A DNA stretch of 45,333 nucleotides from Actinomycetota bacterium. GTDB lineage: Bacteria; Actinomycetota; Actinomycetes; Actinomycetales; Microbacteriaceae. The notes below the pieces were generated by a model, which did not search any database, had not been told where the DNA came from, and saw only the letters and a list, made by a program, of their open reading frames with translations. This document shows, piece after piece, positions 42,197 to 45,333 of this stretch. Position 1 is the first letter of the stretch. Every line of letters begins with the position of its first letter. A program made the position numbers and the translations under genes. The stretch spans positions 1 through 45,333 of the forward strand of contig JAUZFP010000136.1 of assembly GCA_030838475.1 (NCBI GenBank), given 5' to 3'.

Positions 42197-43173
42197 GGTC
42201 GATATCCCCACGCGTGCGGCGATGGGTGCGGATCGCGGCCGGTGTGATTGTGATCGTCGCCATTGTGGCAACGGTCGGTGCGGGGCCGTTCATCCATGGG
42301 CTGACCTCGGTGTCGCCGCTGCCGGTCCTCGCCGCCGTCCTGTTGACGGGGATCGCGACCGCCTCGGCGGCGTGGCGCTGGAGAGTGGTCGCGGCCGGAC
42401 TCGGCCTCGAACTGTCCTGGCGGGGTGCGTTTGCCGCCTACTATCGCTCCCAGTTTCTAAACACGGTGCTGCCCGGTGGTGTGGTTGGAGACATCCATCG
42501 CGCCTACCAACACGGGCTACGGTCTGGCGACATCGCCCTCGCGGCTCGCGCCGTCGTCACCGAGCGGGTCGCCGGTCAGGTGGTCCAGTTCGCGCTCACC
42601 GCGGTCGTCCTCGCGTCGCTCGGCCTGACCTCGCAGTTTCACGGCCTCGGGTGGATCATCGGGGGCGTCGCGGCGATCGTTGTGATCGCCGTCGCGATCG
42701 TGGCGATATCCCCTCGGGGACGCCTATTCCTCCGTCGCGAGCTTGGGATGCTCCGCCAGCTGTTCCGCGATCCCGGCAGATCCGCGCAGATTGTCGCGTC
42801 CTCGATCGTTGTGGTGGCGTCGCACACGATGGTGTTCGTCGTCGCCTGCCTCGCGACCGGCGTTCACGCATCCCCCGCCGAGCTGGTCGCGCTCGCCTTG
42901 GTCGTGTTGTCGGCCGCTGCTCTGCCCGTCAATGTGGGCGGCTGGGGTCCGCGCGAGGGCGCCGCCGCATCGGCGTTCGCCGTCGTTGGCCTTGGCGCGG
43001 GCGCGGGAGTGGCCGCATCCGCCGCGTTCGGCCTGCTCGCAACCATCGCACTACTGCCCGGCGCGGCCGTTCTCCTTGCGGACCGCATCCAGGTCGCCCG
43101 CCCACGGCGCATGCCTGCGCAGCCGTCCGAAGAACAGATCACCGAACACCTGATTGAAGAGGTCAACGCATGA
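42184..43173 (+). CDS. Flippase-like membrane protein (lysylphosphatidylglycerol synthase TM-domain family)
   Basis: A 329-residue protein with about eight hydrophobic helices and the family blocks YYRSQFLNTVLPGGVVGDIHRAY near 95-115 and VNVGGWGPREGAA near 250. This is the LPG-synthase membrane domain (UPF0104) without the soluble aminoacyl-transfer domain. Members often sit beside glycosyltransferases and are proposed to move lipid-linked intermediates across the membrane. ATG 42184 overlaps the methyltransferase end by 13 bases; the stop overlaps the next ATG by four. Confidence 0.85.
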   Translation: MAGLRSISPRVRRWVRIAAGVIVIVAIVATVGAGPFIHGLTSVSPLPVLAAVLLTGIATASAAWRWRVVAAGLGLELSWRGAFAAYYRSQFLNTVLPGGVVGDIHRAYQHGLRSGDIALAARAVVTERVAGQVVQFALTAVVLASLGLTSQFHGLGWIIGGVAAIVVIAVAIVAISPRGRLFLRRELGMLRQLFRDPGRSAQIVASSIVVVASHTMVFVVACLATGVHASPAELVALALVVLSAAALPVNVGGWGPREGAAASAFAVVGLGAGAGVAASAAFGLLATIALLPGAAVLLADRIQVARPRRMPAQPSEEQITEHLIEEVNA

Positions 43174-43919
43174 GCGACCGTCCGTACGTCACCCTGAGCT
43201 GCGCAATGTCGATCGACGGTTACCTCGACACTTCCGGACCGGAACGGCTCGTACTTTCCAACGCCGCCGACCTGGACCGAGTCGACCTGGTGCGATCCGA
43301 AAACGATGCCATCCTGGTCGGCGCATCCACCGTACGGCGCGACAATCCGCGCCTGTTGGTGCGCAGCGAACACAGGCAGGCGGCTCGCGCCGCAGCGGGG
43401 CTGCCCAGTTCGCCCATCAAGGTGACGGTGACCTCAAGCGGTGATCTCGACCCCGATGCATCCTTCTTCACGACGGGGGATGTCCAGAAGATCGTGTACA
43501 CACCGATCGGGCGCGCTCGCCGCCTCACCGACCGGCTCCGGGGGATTGCCACGGTGGTCGGACTGCCCGACCGCGTGACGATGGGTGCGCTGCTGGAGGA
43601 CCTCGTCACCCGCCGAGGCGTTCACCGACTCATGGTTGAGGGTGGCGGCAGCATCCTCACCCAGTTCCTCGCCGACGATCTCGCCGACGAGCTTCACCTC
43701 GTCATCGCCCCGATCCTCGTCGGCGAGTCTCGGGCGCCGCGGGTTGTGACACCCGCGGCCTTCCCGTGGTCCGCATCGCACCGGGCGACTCTCGCGGGGG
43801 TGCGGCAGATCGACGATGTCGTGCTGCTGCGCTATGCGCTCTCCGATCGATTCGATCCGTACCAGCGCGACGAGACGGTGGAGGACATCCTCGACACCAC
43901 CCGCCAGGAGACCCGATGA
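43170..43919 (+). CDS. RibD C-terminal / dihydrofolate reductase-like reductase
   Basis: A 249-residue protein of the RibD reductase family. SCAMSIDGYLDT at the start, NDAILVGASTVRRDNPRLLVR near 47-67 and MVEGGGSILTQFL near 153-165 are its hallmarks. RibD-type reductases use NADPH to reduce a ribosylated pyrimidine made from GTP. Beside a PTPS-like protein it suggests handling of a pyrimidine or pterin precursor distinct from riboflavin itself, since no other rib genes are seen in the window. ATG start overlapping the flippase-like stop; its own stop overlaps the following ATG. Confidence 0.9.
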   Translation: MSDRPYVTLSCAMSIDGYLDTSGPERLVLSNAADLDRVDLVRSENDAILVGASTVRRDNPRLLVRSEHRQAARAAAGLPSSPIKVTVTSSGDLDPDASFFTTGDVQKIVYTPIGRARRLTDRLRGIATVVGLPDRVTMGALLEDLVTRRGVHRLMVEGGGSILTQFLADDLADELHLVIAPILVGESRAPRVVTPAAFPWSASHRATLAGVRQIDDVVLLRYALSDRFDPYQRDETVEDILDTTRQETR

Positions 43920-45333
43920 GCCTGCGAAAGGCCTGGCGAGGCACGCCATCGCTCGTGGTGGCGCTGGTCCTGATGGTCGTCGTACCGCTCATCCCGGGCG
44001 TCACCGCGAGCGGATCCACCCTGGCTCTGCTGCGAATCCCGATTGAATCCCTGATCGTCGTCGTACTGCTTGCGCTGATTCCGTGGCGACCGCTGCGCAT
44101 CGTCGTCTCGGCGATCTTTGGGCTCTTCGTGGCATTCGCGCTCGCCCTCGCCGGACTGGATGCCGCCTTCGAATACGCTCTCGACATCCACTTCGACCCG
44201 ACAGACTGGCCGCAGGTTGGCGACGGGTACGGCGTCGTGCGGGATTCCATCGGCTCGACGGCGGCGATTCTCGTGCTGATCCTGCTCGCTATCGTCGCTG
44301 CCGGAACCATTCTTGGCATGGCGTGGGCGGCCCTGCGGGTGGATGCCGCCGTTCGACGCAACCGGACCAGGGGCGGAGTCTTCGCAGGCGCAGCGGTCGC
44401 AGTCTGGGTCGTCGCATTGCTCGTGGGAGCCCAGCTCGTCGCCGGCCAGCCGGTCGCCGCATCCGCCTCGATCGGTGCGATCACGTCGGCCTCGAGCCGT
44501 GCGACGTCGTCACTCACCGCGCAGCAGAAGCTCCCCGAGGAGGTCAAGACCGACCCATACGCCAAGGTTCCGACCTCGGACCTGCTCACTTCGCTGCGCG
44601 GCAAGGATGTCGTCATCGCGTTCGTCGAGAGCTACGGCCAGGTTGCGGTGCAGGGCACCAGTTTCTCGGGCGGCGTTGACAAAGTCTTGGCTCAGGGCCA
44701 ATCGCAACTGACGGCAGACGGATACAGCGACCAGAGCGCGTGGCTCACCTCGCCGACCTTCGGCGGCCTCAGTTGGCTCGCGCACTCGACGCTCCAGACC
44801 GGGCTGTGGGTGAACAAGGCGCCGATCTACAGCGACGTCATCCGCAGCAAACGATTCACCCTCAGTGACGCTTTCGGCCAGGCCGGCTGGCGCACCGTGA
44901 GCGATGTCCCCTCGGACACCCAGCCGTGGAGCTTCGGCACGTCGTTCTACCACTACGACACCCTCTACAACGCCAACAACGTCGGCTATGCGGGTCCGAA
45001 ATTTGGCTACGCCCAGGTGCCGGACCAGTACACGTGGCAGTACTTCTACGACCACGAACTGGCCGGCCCGCACCAGCCAGTGATGGCCGAGATCGACTTC
45101 GTTTCTTCTCACACCCCCTGGGCGCCGCTGCCTCAGATGGTGCCATGGTCCGCGGTCGGCAACGGGTCGGTCTATGACCCGCAACCTGCCGAGAGCGAGT
45201 CATCCGACACCGTGTGGGAGCATCCAGCAACGGTGCAGCAGTTCTACGGGCAGTCTGTGCAGTACTCGCTGAACGCGATGTTCTCGTTCCTGCACACCTA
45301 CAACGACCCGAACCTGGTGGTGATCATGCTCGG
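43916..45333 (+). CDS. Membrane-anchored sulfatase/alkaline-phosphatase-superfamily protein, 3' end outside window
   Basis: The frame opens at ATG 43916, overlapping the reductase stop by four bases, and runs open for 472 codons to the end of the window. The N-terminal part has four hydrophobic helices (about 11-27, 40-56, 61-81, 113-137) and a fifth near 153-172. The extracytoplasmic domain begins with KDVVIAFVESYG and includes GLSWLAHSTLQTG and SSHTPWAPLP, and the sequence stops at VVIMLG where GDH would be expected. This resembles the sulfatase fold used by lipoteichoic-acid synthase and phosphoethanolamine transferases. It may move or remove a phospho- or sulfo-group on a surface lipid. 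Only the 5' part is present. Confidence 0.78.
   Translation, partial: MSLRKAWRGTPSLVVALVLMVVVPLIPGVTASGSTLALLRIPIESLIVVVLLALIPWRPLRIVVSAIFGLFVAFALALAGLDAAFEYALDIHFDPTDWPQVGDGYGVVRDSIGSTAAILVLILLAIVAAGTILGMAWAALRVDAAVRRNRTRGGVFAGAAVAVWVVALLVGAQLVAGQPVAASASIGAITSASSRATSSLTAQQKLPEEVKTDPYAKVPTSDLLTSLRGKDVVIAFVESYGQVAVQGTSFSGGVDKVLAQGQSQLTADGYSDQSAWLTSPTFGGLSWLAHSTLQTGLWVNKAPIYSDVIRSKRFTLSDAFGQAGWRTVSDVPSDTQPWSFGTSFYHYDTLYNANNVGYAGPKFGYAQVPDQYTWQYFYDHELAGPHQPVMAEIDFVSSHTPWAPLPQMVPWSAVGNGSVYDPQPAESESSDTVWEHPATVQQFYGQSVQYSLNAMFSFLHTYNDPNLVVIML

Overview
The window is high-GC DNA with GTG starts, ATGA/GTGA gene overlaps, a DUF3073 gene, lipoprotein sugar-binding transport genes and many actinobacterial regulator families. 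This points to an actinobacterium, most likely of the Microbacteriaceae (order Micrococcales); the placement is inferred from gene content and style, with no marker gene compared. No rRNA, tRNA, CRISPR array, insertion sequence or prophage was seen. No gap between genes exceeds 300 bases.

Layout. 1-1285: the 5' end of a DUF3073 gene and a flavin monooxygenase-like oxidoreductase. 1282-7708: a sugar-uptake operon (binding lipoprotein, two permeases, glycogen-debranching-type glycosidase, no ATPase) facing a LacI regulator, with two matching palindromic operators between them. 7705-12183: two FluC fluoride channels behind a KimA-like potassium/amino-acid-type permease, then PadR and DUF4097 genes with twin palindromes upstream. 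12360-15239: a TipA-like MerR regulator with a built-in second start, a YczE-like membrane protein and its divergent MocR regulator. 15318-20132: an RND exporter, an acetyltransferase and a lipoprotein esterase. 20401-25127: a DEAD-box RNA helicase with a repetitive disordered N-terminus, a MaoC-like protein, cysK-cysE for cysteine synthesis, and a DUF1003 membrane protein.

25131-31280: MarR, a 14-helix MFS exporter, an EamA transporter, acyl-CoA oxidase and a DUF4287 protein. 31330-36871: a Phd/VapC toxin-antitoxin pair wedged against recQ, a class A penicillin-binding protein, and a DUF3592 gene carrying a one-base frameshift. 36891-38127: acetolactate decarboxylase and an FMN reductase.

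38187-45333 (running off the end) is the most unusual part: a tightly overlapping operon of an MDR dehydrogenase, a degenerate 6-pyruvoyl-tetrahydropterin-synthase-like protein, a glycosyltransferase, a methyltransferase, a flippase-like membrane protein, a RibD-like reductase and a membrane sulfatase/phosphatase-superfamily protein, with a CDP-alcohol phosphatidyltransferase in divergent orientation. Together they look like a pathway that builds a pteridine- or pyrimidine-related glycosylated and possibly lipid-linked product at the membrane. That function is inference; the gene order and overlaps are seen directly.
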